Source of the DNA: JBHELB01 sp041859045
GTDB taxonomy: Bacteria; Hydrogenedentota; Hydrogenedentia; Hydrogenedentales; SLHB01
Assembly (NCBI GenBank): GCA_041859045.1
Contig: JBHELB010000026.1
Coordinates: 1-64,000, forward strand
Reading direction: 5' to 3'
DNA: 64,000 nucleotides
Shown here: piece by piece, positions 16,152 through 25,549 of the stretch
Numbering within the stretch: the stretch's first letter is position 1
Layout: every line of letters starts with the position of its first letter
The notes under the pieces: model-generated
The model's input: the letters and a program-made list of their open reading frames with translations, nothing else
Databases searched by the model: none
Told to the model about the DNA's origin: nothing
Made by a program: the position numbers and the translations under genes

Positions 16152-19055
16152 TCACCAGTAGATGTATTTGAGGAACAGGGCCCGGCTCGCCGGGTCCAGC
16201 TCGTCCAAGTCCTCGATTTCGTAGCGGTTGTCGTCGATGTCGAAGATGATCCGCCCGTTGCGGCCGCCCTCCTGCACCGCCGCGCGGTCCCACCGCTTGG
16301 TCAGGAACTCGATGTCGCCTTTGTCCGTGACGGCGTTCCAGATCAGGAACCCGATGTTGTCCTTGTTCTCGCGGATGGACTCGATCTTTTGGATGTAGTG
16401 GATGAAGTAGCGCTTCGCCAGTTCATGTTCGACCGACAGACGCGAGCTCGGCGCGAGTTCGCGCAGGTGACGAATCACGCCGATCTGATGGTGTTCCAGC
16501 GCCGACGAGCCGGTCCACAGCGCGATAAACTCGCTGGGCCGCGATACCGGGAAACAGCGGTACGCGCGCACCATCTCGTACGACTCGCCCTCATAGGCCA
16601 CCCGCATCGCGCCTTCATCCATGGAGTAGATGTGGAGCGATTTCGGGTCCAGGTAGCGAACGCGCGGAACGATGGTGTTGCGTGCCGGACGCGCCGCGCC
16701 TGCGCGGGCTTTGGCCTCTTCCGCCGTCTCCAGGCTCTTGAGGTTGGCCAGGTTATCCACGTTATCCGCCGCGCCGCCCGCGAGCTGCATCTGGATATCG
16801 ACCAGTTTCTTGTAGATCCCGTTCTTCTCCATCAACTCTTCGTGCGTGCCTTGCTCGCGAATGACGCCCTCCTCGAACACGAGGATGCGGTCGCAGTTGC
16901 GCAACGTCGAGAGCCGGTGCGCGATCGCGATGCACGTGCGCCCCAAGCTCAACGCCTCGAGCGCCCGCTGGATCTCGCGCTCCGCGATGGTGTCCACGCT
17001 CGACGTGGCCTCGTCGAGGATCAGGATGTGCGGGTTATGCAGCAATGCGCGCGCGATCGCCACGCGCTGACGTTCGCCGCCGGAGAGTCCCGCGCCGCGT
17101 TCGCCGATCCGGGCGTCATACCCGTCGTGGTTGCGCACGATGAACATGTGCGCGTTGGCCTGGAGCGCCGCGTCAAGCACGAGTTCCGGCGCCACGTCCG
17201 GGTTGCCGTAGGCGATGTTCTCGGCCACCGTGCCGCTGAATAGGAAGGGGTCCTGCGCGACGATGCCGATCTGCCGTCGCAGGCAGGTCTTGCGAATGCG
17301 CGTGATGTCGGTGTTGTCGATGAGGATCGTGCCGTCGGAGGGGTCGTAGAAGCGCATGACAAGATTCACGGTGGTCGACTTGCCGCAGCCGCTATGGCCC
17401 ACGATGCCGATCATCTCGCCGGGGTTAATTTTGAAGCTGATGTCGTGCAGCACGGCGATGTGGCGGTCGTAGCCAAACGTGACGCCGCGGAACTCGATCC
17501 CGCCCTGGATCTCGATGTCGATGGTGTCGGGACCTTCCTTGATCTCCGGGTCCTGATCGAGCACCTCAAACACGCGGTGGGCCTGGGTGGTGAATTGCGT
17601 GAACCAGGTGGACATCTGGGTGAGCGAGTTCAACGGGCCGTAGAACATGCCCAAGTAACCCAGGAACGCCAGCAGCTCGCCGGTGGTCATGCCCTCGTGC
17701 TTGCCGACGATCGCCATGCCGCCCATGAGCCAGATCGGGTAACTACCGAGCTGAAACACAAACCCCATCATCGGGTAGAACATCGCTGACGAGAACCCCA
17801 CCTTCAGCCCGGCGTCGCGGAACCGCCCGCTGAACGAGCCGAAGCGGCTTTCCTCGCGGTGTTCCTGCGCGAAGGCCTTGACCACGCGCACGCCCGACAG
17901 CGAGGCGTGGAGGTTGATGTTCATGTCCGAGCGCGTGGTCCAATACTTGCGCCACTGCGGCACGATGTAGCGGTAGAACAAGATCGTCGAGACCATCACC
18001 ACCGGCGCGGGCAGGCACGCGATCAACGCGAGTTTCCAGCTCATCACGAACATTACCAGGGCCGTGCCGATCAGGAGAATGATCTGGAATCCGAAGCCTG
18101 ACGTGAGTTGGTTGATGAACCCCTGCAGTGCTTCGACGTCCTGCGAGCAGCGCGTCATGAGCTGGCCCACGGGATGCAGGTCGTGGTAGCGCACCGCCAT
18201 GTCCTGGAGCTTCTGAAACACATCGCGACGCAGGTCATAGCCCAGGCGGTTGTTGATCCACGACGCCATGCCTTCGCGCGCCGCGCTGACGATCGACCCG
18301 AGCAAGGTGACGAGTGCCAGCAAGCTGACCAGCATCCACAACCACTCGATCCGGACGTTTTCGCTGTTTTCGTTGATGCCGACCGCCTCGTTCAGCATCG
18401 AAAACCACACCGGGGTCACGCGGCTGTCGTTTAGCACATTATCGACCAGCACCTGCACCAATTGCTGCGGGATCAGCGCGAAGGCGATGGTCAAGAACAC
18501 CAACACCATCCCCAGCACCGCCGACGGCCAGTAATCCTTGGTGCGCTTCAGGAAACGCACGAAGACCGTCCCGCGCTTCACTTTGATGTGGGGCGAGTCG
18601 AGACTGCTGCGCAGCGCCTTTTCTTCCTCTTCCGCCTCTTCGCCGCCCTTCAGCACGACCTGCTTGCCTTCGGCCAGCGACTTGATCATCGCCGCGACCT
18701 TGGCGAACTTGTCCGAGTGCTTGTTGGAGTAGCGGATGAACTCCTCGTACACGCCGTCGATCTTGAGTTCAATGAACCCCGAACCCACGCGGGTGTCCGT
18801 GCGCGCGGTTTGGATCTCCGCGACCGCGACTTCCCGCAGCAGCAGCGCGCGATCCTCCTCCTCATCCGCCATGTAGACGAGCAGTTCCTTGGGCGTCACC
18901 ACGATCCACGACTCTGAATACTCACCGGCAATATCGAGGTCGGTTTCCGTGGCGACCAGCACGTCTTCTTGCGAGACCTGGCGCTCATCGACGGCTTGTT
19001 CGATTAGAAGAGGAAGGGGACGACGTATGGGGGAGCTTTCTTGTTGATCTGACAT
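16152..19055 (-). CDS. ABC exporter (permease plus ATPase) with C-terminal DUF1854
   Basis: This 967-residue half-transporter has extra domains at both ends. Residues 1-150 are a soluble, acidic N-terminal region. The six-helix type-IV exporter domain spans about 175-470. The nucleotide-binding domain is complete: Walker A GHSGCGKST near 552, signature LSGGERQR near 655, Walker B ILILDEATSS near 678 and a switch His in IAHRLST. From about 790 to the end is a DUF1854 domain. NCBI models link DUF1854 ABC proteins to cyanophycin metabolism in some bacteria, but no cyanophycin gene is visible here. The substrate is unknown. It is monocistronic as far as can be seen; 19056-19291 holds no gene. Confidence 0.88.
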   Translation of the reverse strand: MSDQQESSPIRRPLPLLIEQAVDERQVSQEDVLVATETDLDIAGEYSESWIVVTPKELLVYMADEEEDRALLLREVAVAEIQTARTDTRVGSGFIELKIDGVYEEFIRYSNKHSDKFAKVAAMIKSLAEGKQVVLKGGEEAEEEEKALRSSLDSPHIKVKRGTVFVRFLKRTKDYWPSAVLGMVLVFLTIAFALIPQQLVQVLVDNVLNDSRVTPVWFSMLNEAVGINENSENVRIEWLWMLVSLLALVTLLGSIVSAAREGMASWINNRLGYDLRRDVFQKLQDMAVRYHDLHPVGQLMTRCSQDVEALQGFINQLTSGFGFQIILLIGTALVMFVMSWKLALIACLPAPVVMVSTILFYRYIVPQWRKYWTTRSDMNINLHASLSGVRVVKAFAQEHREESRFGSFSGRFRDAGLKVGFSSAMFYPMMGFVFQLGSYPIWLMGGMAIVGKHEGMTTGELLAFLGYLGMFYGPLNSLTQMSTWFTQFTTQAHRVFEVLDQDPEIKEGPDTIDIEIQGGIEFRGVTFGYDRHIAVLHDISFKINPGEMIGIVGHSGCGKSTTVNLVMRFYDPSDGTILIDNTDITRIRKTCLRRQIGIVAQDPFLFSGTVAENIAYGNPDVAPELVLDAALQANAHMFIVRNHDGYDARIGERGAGLSGGERQRVAIARALLHNPHILILDEATSSVDTIAEREIQRALEALSLGRTCIAIAHRLSTLRNCDRILVFEEGVIREQGTHEELMEKNGIYKKLVDIQMQLAGGAADNVDNLANLKSLETAEEAKARAGAARPARNTIVPRVRYLDPKSLHIYSMDEGAMRVAYEGESYEMVRAYRCFPVSRPSEFIALWTGSSALEHHQIGVIRHLRELAPSSRLSVEHELAKRYFIHYIQKIESIRENKDNIGFLIWNAVTDKGDIEFLTKRWDRAAVQEGGRNGRIIFDIDDNRYEIEDLDELDPASRALFLKYIYW

Positions 19056-19291
19056 GGCGTGTGGTGTTTTTTTGACGCGGTTCTACGCGCCGAGCGGACG
19101 ATGCGCTATGTGTCCCTAGAGGTTTTGGCGGCCCCGAAGTCCGTTGCTGTGAAGCCAGAGTCTACGCCCGAGAAAACAGGATGTCAACGCCCCAGCATTA
19201 CAAGGCAGATTAATACCCCCGGGCCCCGAAAAAGTTCCACAAAAAACACGCTCCATCCAAAAAGCGCCCATGCCGCCAGGGTGAGACCCAA

Positions 19292-20734
19292 CTAGCTAGC
19301 TGAGAACACGTGAGTCAGATTCGGGTTGGGCACGGGCTTTCCCTGCAGGAAGTCTTCGCCGTACTCTTTCCACCAGGTCTTCACACGCGCGATTTCTTTG
19401 TCGATATCGAACACGCGGCCATCGCTGTTCGCCAGATTGAGCACGGAAACCTTCAGGCCCGCGTGGCTAAGGCAAGCGCCCAGGGCTCGGTGCGCCAGGT
19501 GCTCATCCGGCCAAGGACCAACCATCGGCACAGAAAGTGGCTGGCCCTCCATGCGCAGGCTCGGATCGTCGAGCAGCTCGATCAAGACGGGAACCGCCCA
19601 CCGGCCCGCGTTGTCCCTCATTGAGTTAATGGCCGCTTCGCGGGTTTTGTCGTCTTCCGACTGGACGGCATTCAGCAGGCAAGTCACCGCTTCGGGCGTG
19701 GCGAATATCGCCAATGCGGGATACGTATGCCGCTTTTTGGGGTCGAGCGACAGGATGGCGGGTACGGCGGACTTTACCCGCAATTCCGCGAGGGTCCCAA
19801 GGCATGCCCCCGAAGCAGTCCCATCGTCCGAATCGACATGATCCAGCAGTTGCTTGATTTCCGCCTCGCCGAACTGTTCCCCCGCCAGCGTGAAGGCATC
19901 CCGCACCAGTTGATAGAGCGGAAGCAATTCGGGCGGCCAGTAGTAGAGGGTGCGGGGAGAACCGATCGTGACGTTGAGGTTGTGGCGTATCCAGTCCACC
20001 TCTTCTTTCTTGATCGCATTCCGGACCGCCTCTTCCCCGGCTTTTTCGTCGATGCAGAGGAGCGCCCTGGCGGCTGGCTCTCTCAACTGCGCGTACGCGG
20101 CATCGCTCGAGGGTCTATCGAGGATTTCCCTCAGCGGCTCGAAGGCCTCCCGACCGCGAAGATACCCCAGCGCGTCGATGGCGCGCATCTGAACGCTGGA
20201 TTTGGTATCTCTTAGTGCGGCCACCAGCGCGGGAACGGCCTTCGGGTCAAAGGTTTCTCCCAAAGCCCCGGCGGCGGCGCTGCGGACGTTTTCGTCCGGA
20301 TCGTCGCGCAACGTTTGCGCCAAGACCGGCACCGCTTTCGCACCCCGGGTGGTCAACAGGCGCGCCGACCACGCCCGCACGAGGGGATTTTCCGATTTCC
20401 GTCCTTGGACCAACGCCTCGAACGCGCGATCGCCCAGGTACTTCAACCGCGCGTGCGCGGCTTCCCTTGTCTTGTCATCTTCCGACCCCATTTCGCCCAT
20501 GCTTTTCGCGATGACCTGCGCGATGGCCTCGTCCGAATCCACGGTCTCCAGCCCGGCGGGGCGACGGTCCCGAAGGCTGCGGTTCGAGTCCCGCTGCGCG
20601 GCCTCCATCGCTTGCCGTACCGTGGTCTCCGAAAGCTTGCGGCTCGCGGCAACGGCTCCGTGCGGGGTCACGTCCGTTGTGGCGGACTGGGCCAAGGGCA
20701 GCAACGCCGAAAGCGCGATCAGCAGGGAATGCAT
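19292..20734 (-). CDS. Secreted HEAT-repeat protein
   Basis: The 480-residue protein has a signal peptide (MHSLLIALSALLPLAQS) and several HEAT/PBS-lyase-like repeats. The clearest lie at about 80-190: AFEALVQ...AWSARLL, AVPVLAQTL...VRSAAAGAL, AVPALVAAL...MRAIDALG. Two more repeats near 350-400 contain a DDKTREAA motif seen also near residue 85. Start choice rests on GGAAGG nine bases upstream of the ATG at 20734; the frame runs on upstream only as antisense over the permease gene. It follows the ABC uptake operon with a gap of 158 bp. HEAT solenoids bind proteins; no catalytic motif is visible. Confidence 0.8.
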   Translation of the reverse strand: MHSLLIALSALLPLAQSATTDVTPHGAVAASRKLSETTVRQAMEAAQRDSNRSLRDRRPAGLETVDSDEAIAQVIAKSMGEMGSEDDKTREAAHARLKYLGDRAFEALVQGRKSENPLVRAWSARLLTTRGAKAVPVLAQTLRDDPDENVRSAAAGALGETFDPKAVPALVAALRDTKSSVQMRAIDALGYLRGREAFEPLREILDRPSSDAAYAQLREPAARALLCIDEKAGEEAVRNAIKKEEVDWIRHNLNVTIGSPRTLYYWPPELLPLYQLVRDAFTLAGEQFGEAEIKQLLDHVDSDDGTASGACLGTLAELRVKSAVPAILSLDPKKRHTYPALAIFATPEAVTCLLNAVQSEDDKTREAAINSMRDNAGRWAVPVLIELLDDPSLRMEGQPLSVPMVGPWPDEHLAHRALGACLSHAGLKVSVLNLANSDGRVFDIDKEIARVKTWWKEYGEDFLQGKPVPNPNLTHVFSAS

Positions 20735-20892
20735 GTCGAGTTCCTTCCTTCGCGCGTGTGGGGAAAACCCACAACGCGCGCCGTCCGACTTCATCCTGAC
20801 GCCAGAGGCGCAGCCAAGGCGCCTTGGTCCCTCGATCTCGAAAACCCTTGAAAAGTTCCCCGAACAGGAAACGAAGACCGCTCTACGTCCGC

Positions 20893-21900
20893 CTATTCTT
20901 TTCTCAGGCGCGGGTCCATGGCGTCGCGCAGACCCTCGCCGACCAGGTTGAAGGCCGTGACCGTCAGGAAGATGGCCAGGCCGGGATAGGTCACCAGCCA
21001 CCAGGCGGTTTGGATGTAGCGTTTGGATTGGGAGAGGATTTCGCCCCAACTGGCCGTGGGCGGGGGGACGCCAAAACCGAGAAAACTGAGCGAGGATTCG
21101 ACGAGGATCGCCCCGGCGACGCCGAACGTGGCGCTGACGAAGACCGGTGACAGGGCATTGGGCAAAAGGTGGCGGAACATGATCCGCGTGTTGCTCAGGC
21201 CGGTGGCGCGGGCGGCGGCGGCGAAGTCGGCCTCGCGCAGGCGCAGGAATTCGCCCCGGATCAGGCGGGCCACGCCCGTCCACTCCGTCAGCCCAATCAC
21301 CACCATGATGTTGAAAATGCTCTGCGGCAGGAACGCGATCAGCGACAGAATCAGGATGAACGTCGGGAAACACATCATGATCTCGATGAGCCGCTGCACG
21401 ATCATGTCCGCGCGTCCGCCGTAGAAGCCCGCGATGGCCCCAATCACGATGCCGATGGCCACGGCGATGCCTTCCGCCACGAAGCCAACCGAAATCGCGA
21501 TCCGGGTACCCCAGATCATTCGCGACAATACATCCCGGCCGCGGTCGTCGGTGCCGAGCCAGTGGTCCTGGGACGGCGGCTGGAGACGATTGAGCAGGTT
21601 CGACTGCTCCGGGGCGTACGGGATCGGCGGCCACAGGGCGTGGTCGCCCGGGCCGGGGGTCCAGGCGGGGTAATCGAAGTTCACCAGCGGGCTGTAGGAG
21701 ATCAGCGCGGGGAACCAGTACGCCTGACCGTCTTTCACGAGGTAGATAGGCGTGCTGTTGGCGATGAACGGCGCCCCGAGCGCGATGCCGAGCAGCAGGA
21801 GTATAAACACGAGGCTCGGCATCGCCAGCCGGTTTTTCGCGAACTGCCGCCCGACGATGCGCCAGTAACTTTGTTTTCGGTGTGTAGCGGGGCGTTCCAT
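20893..21900 (-). CDS. Peptide/oligosaccharide ABC transporter permease (OppC/DppC type)
   Basis: The 335-residue inner-membrane protein begins with a cytoplasmic segment and first helix (about 25-45). A long periplasmic insertion ends in the family motif HWLGTDDRGRDVLSRM near 115-130. Five further helices contain the EAA loop (READFAAAARATGLSNTRIMFRHLLPN). This matches OppC/DppC permeases, which pair with an OppB partner. The gene follows the OppB-type gene by 6 bp. Pro/Trp-rich sequence in the periplasmic loop is longer than in enteric OppC. No OppD or OppF ATPase gene is nearby. Confidence 0.93.
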   Translation of the reverse strand: MERPATHRKQSYWRIVGRQFAKNRLAMPSLVFILLLLGIALGAPFIANSTPIYLVKDGQAYWFPALISYSPLVNFDYPAWTPGPGDHALWPPIPYAPEQSNLLNRLQPPSQDHWLGTDDRGRDVLSRMIWGTRIAISVGFVAEGIAVAIGIVIGAIAGFYGGRADMIVQRLIEIMMCFPTFILILSLIAFLPQSIFNIMVVIGLTEWTGVARLIRGEFLRLREADFAAAARATGLSNTRIMFRHLLPNALSPVFVSATFGVAGAILVESSLSFLGFGVPPPTASWGEILSQSKRYIQTAWWLVTYPGLAIFLTVTAFNLVGEGLRDAMDPRLRKE

Positions 21901-21906
21901 GCGCGG

Positions 21907-22902
21907 CTACTCGAACTTGATGCGCGGATCGGTCAGCGCATACAGGAGGTCGGAGATGATGAGCCCAATCAACGTCAGGAACGCCGAGATCGACAGAATC
22001 CCCATGATCAGCGGATAGTCACGGGACAGGATCGCTTCGAAGCTCAGCCGTCCCATGCCGGGGATCGAGAAAATGCTCTCAATGATCACGCTGCCGCCGA
22101 TCAATCCCGGCAGTAGCGTGCCCAACAAGGTGATGATAGGGATCAGCGAGTTGCGCATCGCATACTTGTACACCACGGTCCGTTCGCTGAACCCATAGGC
22201 CCGCGCCGTGCGGATGTAGTCCTGGCGGATGACGTCCACCAGCCCCGCCCGCGCGAACCGCGACAGCCCCGCCAGCCCGCCGTAGCTCAGGCACGTCACC
22301 GGCAGCACCAGGTGCCACAGCCGGTCGAGCAACCACGGCCCGAGCGCGAGTTGGTCTGCGCCGCTCGAACTGATGCCGTAGATGGGGAACCAACTCAAGT
22401 AACGTCCGCCGCCGAAGAACAGCATCAGCAGCATCGCCACCCAAAAACTCGGCAGGCTGTAAAGGATGAAGAGGAATACCGTGACGCCCTTGTCCGCGGG
22501 GGAGCGCGGGTGCGTGGCCGAGTAGACGCCGATGGGGATCGAGACGAGGTAAATGAGCAGAATGGACAGCACGTTAAGCTGGAGCGTGATCGGAAGCACC
22601 TCGAGGATTTTGTCGCGCACCGGTCGCTGGTCTTTGTAGGATTTCCCGAAATCGAGCACCAACAGCCGTCCCATCCACCGCGCATACTGCACGTACAGCG
22701 GCTGGTCGAGGCCGTAGAGTTTCTTGGTCTGCTCGATGATTTCCTGCGGCACGCTACGGTCGCTCAGTCCGCTCTCGGCGTTGCGCAGTTTGAGAAACAC
22801 CGGATTGCCCGGCGCCAACTGGACCACCGCGAACGTGATGAGGCTGATCCCGATGAACGTCGGGATGATCAGCAACAACCGCCGGATCAGGTACGCCTTC
22901 AT
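21907..22902 (-). CDS. Peptide/oligosaccharide ABC transporter permease (OppB/DppB type)
   Basis: The 331-residue permease starts MKAYLIRRLLLIIPTFIGIS, the typical OppB N-terminus, followed by the conserved periplasmic region (QLAPGNP... YGLDQPLYVQYARW). The EAA motif IRTARAYGFSERTVVYKYAMRNSLIPI lies in the second half. The ATG at 22902 is preferred over an upstream extension that lacks protein-like sequence. It lies between the solute-binding lipoprotein gene (22-bp gap) and the OppC-type gene (6-bp gap), forming a clear uptake operon. The substrate is set by the binding protein and is not deducible. Confidence 0.93.
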   Translation of the reverse strand: MKAYLIRRLLLIIPTFIGISLITFAVVQLAPGNPVFLKLRNAESGLSDRSVPQEIIEQTKKLYGLDQPLYVQYARWMGRLLVLDFGKSYKDQRPVRDKILEVLPITLQLNVLSILLIYLVSIPIGVYSATHPRSPADKGVTVFLFILYSLPSFWVAMLLMLFFGGGRYLSWFPIYGISSSGADQLALGPWLLDRLWHLVLPVTCLSYGGLAGLSRFARAGLVDVIRQDYIRTARAYGFSERTVVYKYAMRNSLIPIITLLGTLLPGLIGGSVIIESIFSIPGMGRLSFEAILSRDYPLIMGILSISAFLTLIGLIISDLLYALTDPRIKFE

Positions 22903-22924
22903 GCCGCTGCGCGTCCCCTGTGCA

Positions 22925-24610
22925 TCACCGAGTCCGCTGCAACGCCAGCGGCACCCACCACTCCCGTAGATCGAAGTACATGGGGTACGTTCGCACGTTG
23001 CGATAGCGCTTGTCGATCGCCGCAAGGGCCATCGAATCGAACAAGAACGTATACGGCTGTTCCTCGTGAAGGATCGCGTGGAACTTGTGGTAAAGCGCCA
23101 CGCGCTTGTCCAGGTCGAACTCGCGGCGCGCTTCTTCGATCAGCCGGTCCGCCTCGGGGTTCATGAACGCGACGCGATTCGAGCCCTTGTCCGCCTGCGA
23201 CGAATGCCACACTTGATAGGGATCGGGATCGGGGACCAAGCCCCAACTCAGCATGCACGCGTCGAAGTTCCGCTTGTCGATGCTCTCGAGGAAGGTGGCC
23301 CATTCGAGCGGACGGATCGTCAACGCGATGCCCGCTCGCTTGAGTTCCTCCTGGTACACCGTCGCGAGTTGTTCCGCCTCCGGCGAGCCGGAGGGCAACA
23401 GAATCTCGAACTTGAACGACTGGCCGTCCTTGTCGCGCACACCGTCGCTATCACGGTCCACCCAGCCCGCGGCGTCCAGCAGTTGCTTGGCCTGCGCGGG
23501 ATCGAACGGCCACGGCTTGATGGCCTTGTCGCATTCCGGGCCGTTGATGAAGAAGTGACCCGACACCACGGTGCCCAGGCCGTGGTAGATGGTCTTCAGG
23601 ATCGTGTCCCGGTCCAGCAGCATGGTTAGCGCGCGGCGGACCATTTTGTCGCTGAACATCGGCTTGGTCATATTCCACCCGATGTACGAGTAGCCGGGAT
23701 AGAGGAACTGCGCTTTGTTGAACTTCGCCGTGAACGCCGGATCAGATACCGTGGGCGAGTTCCACTGCTCCGGCGTCATGCCCATGAAGTCGAGCCCGCC
23801 GGTGGTGAGCACCTGAAGCGCGGCGTTGTCGTCCACGATGAACTTGTACTCGCGGCGCAGCAGATGCGGCTTTTGGCCCCAGTATTTTTCGTTGCGCACG
23901 AGCACGACGCTCTGGTTGGTTTCCCACGACTCGACGGTATACGGCCCCGAACCGATGGGCTTGCGGTTGTTCGGGTGGTTGTTGAAGTCGCCCTGGCTGT
24001 AAATGTGTTTTGGCATGATGGGCAAACCGCCCAACGCGCCTAGCGACTTGAAGTACGGCTCTTTGCAGGTGAACTTGACCGTGCGCGCGTCGATCACCTC
24101 GCACGAACTGACGTTCTGATAGTAATTCCGCAGCGCCGCCGCATCCACGGCGGGGTCCATCAGCTTGTCGTAGGTGAATTTGATGTCCTCGGCGGTCAGC
24201 GGCTGGCCATCCGAGAACACGATGCCTGGTTTCAACACGAAGGTAAACGTCAGGTGGTCGTCGGATACCGTATACGACTCCGCCGCCAGCGGTTTCAGCT
24301 TCAGCGTCTCGTTGTCGTATTCGAGCAGCGTGTCGAACACGACATCCAGAATCCGGAACGCGTACACGTCGGTGGCGGTCAGCGGATTCAGGGTGGGCAT
24401 TTCGGCCGGGGTGCGAATGACGATGCTATCGCCGTCCACCGGCGGGCCATCGTTTTCCGCTTCGGTCGTGGTGGTGATTGCCGTGGCCGACGTGACCGGC
24501 GGCTGGGGCGATTCCGGCGCGCCGGAGGTCTGCCGCGGCGGCTTACTGCATCCCCCCAGAATCAGGAGCGTCATTCCCAACACGATGCAGCACGATCGAA
24601 GAGCCGCCAT
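22925..24610 (-). CDS. Extracellular solute-binding lipoprotein, family 5 (OppA-like)
   Basis: The 561-residue product has a lipoprotein signal (LILGGC, Cys near 21), a Thr/Pro-rich tether to about 60, and an SBP_bac_5 domain with typical sequences: AEMPTLNPLTATDVY, SDGQPLTAEDIKFTYDKLMDP, NRKPIGSGPYTVESW and DPDPYQVWHSSQ. It captures peptides or similar oligomers outside the inner membrane and hands them to the two downstream permeases. AAGGAGG lies before the ATG at 24610. The frame remains open 148 codons upstream, but that part is Arg/Pro-rich antisense sequence over the HD gene and is rejected. It is first gene of the operon and divergent from the HD gene. Confidence 0.93.
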   Translation of the reverse strand: MAALRSCCIVLGMTLLILGGCSKPPRQTSGAPESPQPPVTSATAITTTTEAENDGPPVDGDSIVIRTPAEMPTLNPLTATDVYAFRILDVVFDTLLEYDNETLKLKPLAAESYTVSDDHLTFTFVLKPGIVFSDGQPLTAEDIKFTYDKLMDPAVDAAALRNYYQNVSSCEVIDARTVKFTCKEPYFKSLGALGGLPIMPKHIYSQGDFNNHPNNRKPIGSGPYTVESWETNQSVVLVRNEKYWGQKPHLLRREYKFIVDDNAALQVLTTGGLDFMGMTPEQWNSPTVSDPAFTAKFNKAQFLYPGYSYIGWNMTKPMFSDKMVRRALTMLLDRDTILKTIYHGLGTVVSGHFFINGPECDKAIKPWPFDPAQAKQLLDAAGWVDRDSDGVRDKDGQSFKFEILLPSGSPEAEQLATVYQEELKRAGIALTIRPLEWATFLESIDKRNFDACMLSWGLVPDPDPYQVWHSSQADKGSNRVAFMNPEADRLIEEARREFDLDKRVALYHKFHAILHEEQPYTFLFDSMALAAIDKRYRNVRTYPMYFDLREWWVPLALQRTR

Positions 24611-24762
24611 GCCCTTTTCCTCCTTCTGTCGCGGTCCATGTCCACCGGCGTTTATGCCGAAGCACATAGTAGCATATTCGTTCCAGCGGCTTGATTCCTT
24701 TGTCCCTCCGTGTTGTAATCGCCGGTGCGTGAAACCGGTGCAGTGCAACAAGTGAGGTGCGC

Positions 24763-25464
24763 ATGCAGATACGCGAACTGGACCCCGCGGCGCGGCAGGC
24801 GATCGAGGAGTTCGCCCGGCAACAGGCCCACGGCGGCATGGCGGGACACGATTACGGTCATGTCCACCGCGTGCGGGTTTGGGCCAAGCGCATCGCGGCC
24901 GCGGAGGGGTTTGTGCGGCTGGACTGCGTGGAGGCGGCCGCGCTGTTGCACGACGTAGCCCGGTCCCGCAAAGATGTGCCCTCGCGGCGGCACGGCGAGG
25001 TCGGCGCGGAGATCGCGGCGCAGTTCCTGACCAAATGGCCGCTCGGCGGCGCACGCCCCTTCGACGAAACCGACATCGCCGACATCGCCCACGCCATTTC
25101 CTTTCACAACCACAACCGGCGAGGCTCGGGCCGTCTGCTCGATATCTTGCGCGACGCGGACATGATGGAAATGTTCGGGCCCATCGGCATCATTCGCGGC
25201 GTGACGCCCTATCCCAACGTTCCGGAGTTCGACCCCACCAATCCGCGCGGCGACACCGCGGGGCACGGCGCGGCCGAGTTCGATCGCCGCTTCGACGCGG
25301 GGTTGGGCATGGGGTCGACGCTTGTGGATCATCTGAATTTCCACCTGAGCTGTCTTGATAACCTCGCCACCGAGGCCGCGCAGACCTTCGTCACGCCGTA
25401 TGCGGAATTCCTGCGCGAATTCATCGAGGCGTTGGTGCGGCAAGCGGAGGAAACGCGCGAATAG
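24763..25464 (+). CDS. HD-domain phosphohydrolase
   Basis: The 233-residue soluble protein has the HD metal-binding series: His in HDYGHVHRV, LLHDVARS, a downstream HGEVGAEIA and Asp in RDADMMEMFG. This is the YedJ-like or PF01966 class that hydrolyses phosphate mono- or diesters, often nucleotides. ATG 24763 is chosen because GAGG lies five bases before it; a GTG two codons earlier is in frame. It is divergent from the transporter operon and 85 bp upstream of the sugar isomerase gene. Substrate unknown. Confidence 0.88.
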   Translation: MQIRELDPAARQAIEEFARQQAHGGMAGHDYGHVHRVRVWAKRIAAAEGFVRLDCVEAAALLHDVARSRKDVPSRRHGEVGAEIAAQFLTKWPLGGARPFDETDIADIAHAISFHNHNRRGSGRLLDILRDADMMEMFGPIGIIRGVTPYPNVPEFDPTNPRGDTAGHGAAEFDRRFDAGLGMGSTLVDHLNFHLSCLDNLATEAAQTFVTPYAEFLREFIEALVRQAEETRE

Positions 25465-25549
25465 CGCCGCGCGGTTTGGATTTTGTCCGGTTTGGATTAT
25501 AGTAGCGGGGCTGTTGAGGGGAACCGAAAGACGTGAAGGAGAATGTACG

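Noticed and set aside
20735..21634. 300-codon extension of the HEAT protein
   Set aside because: It lies on the same strand as, but in another frame from, the OppC-type gene and reads as His/Arg-rich noise; the signal peptide starts at 20734.
24611..25054. Upstream extension of the solute-binding protein
   Set aside because: It is Arg/Pro-rich antisense sequence; the lipoprotein signal with a Shine-Dalgarno starts at 24610.
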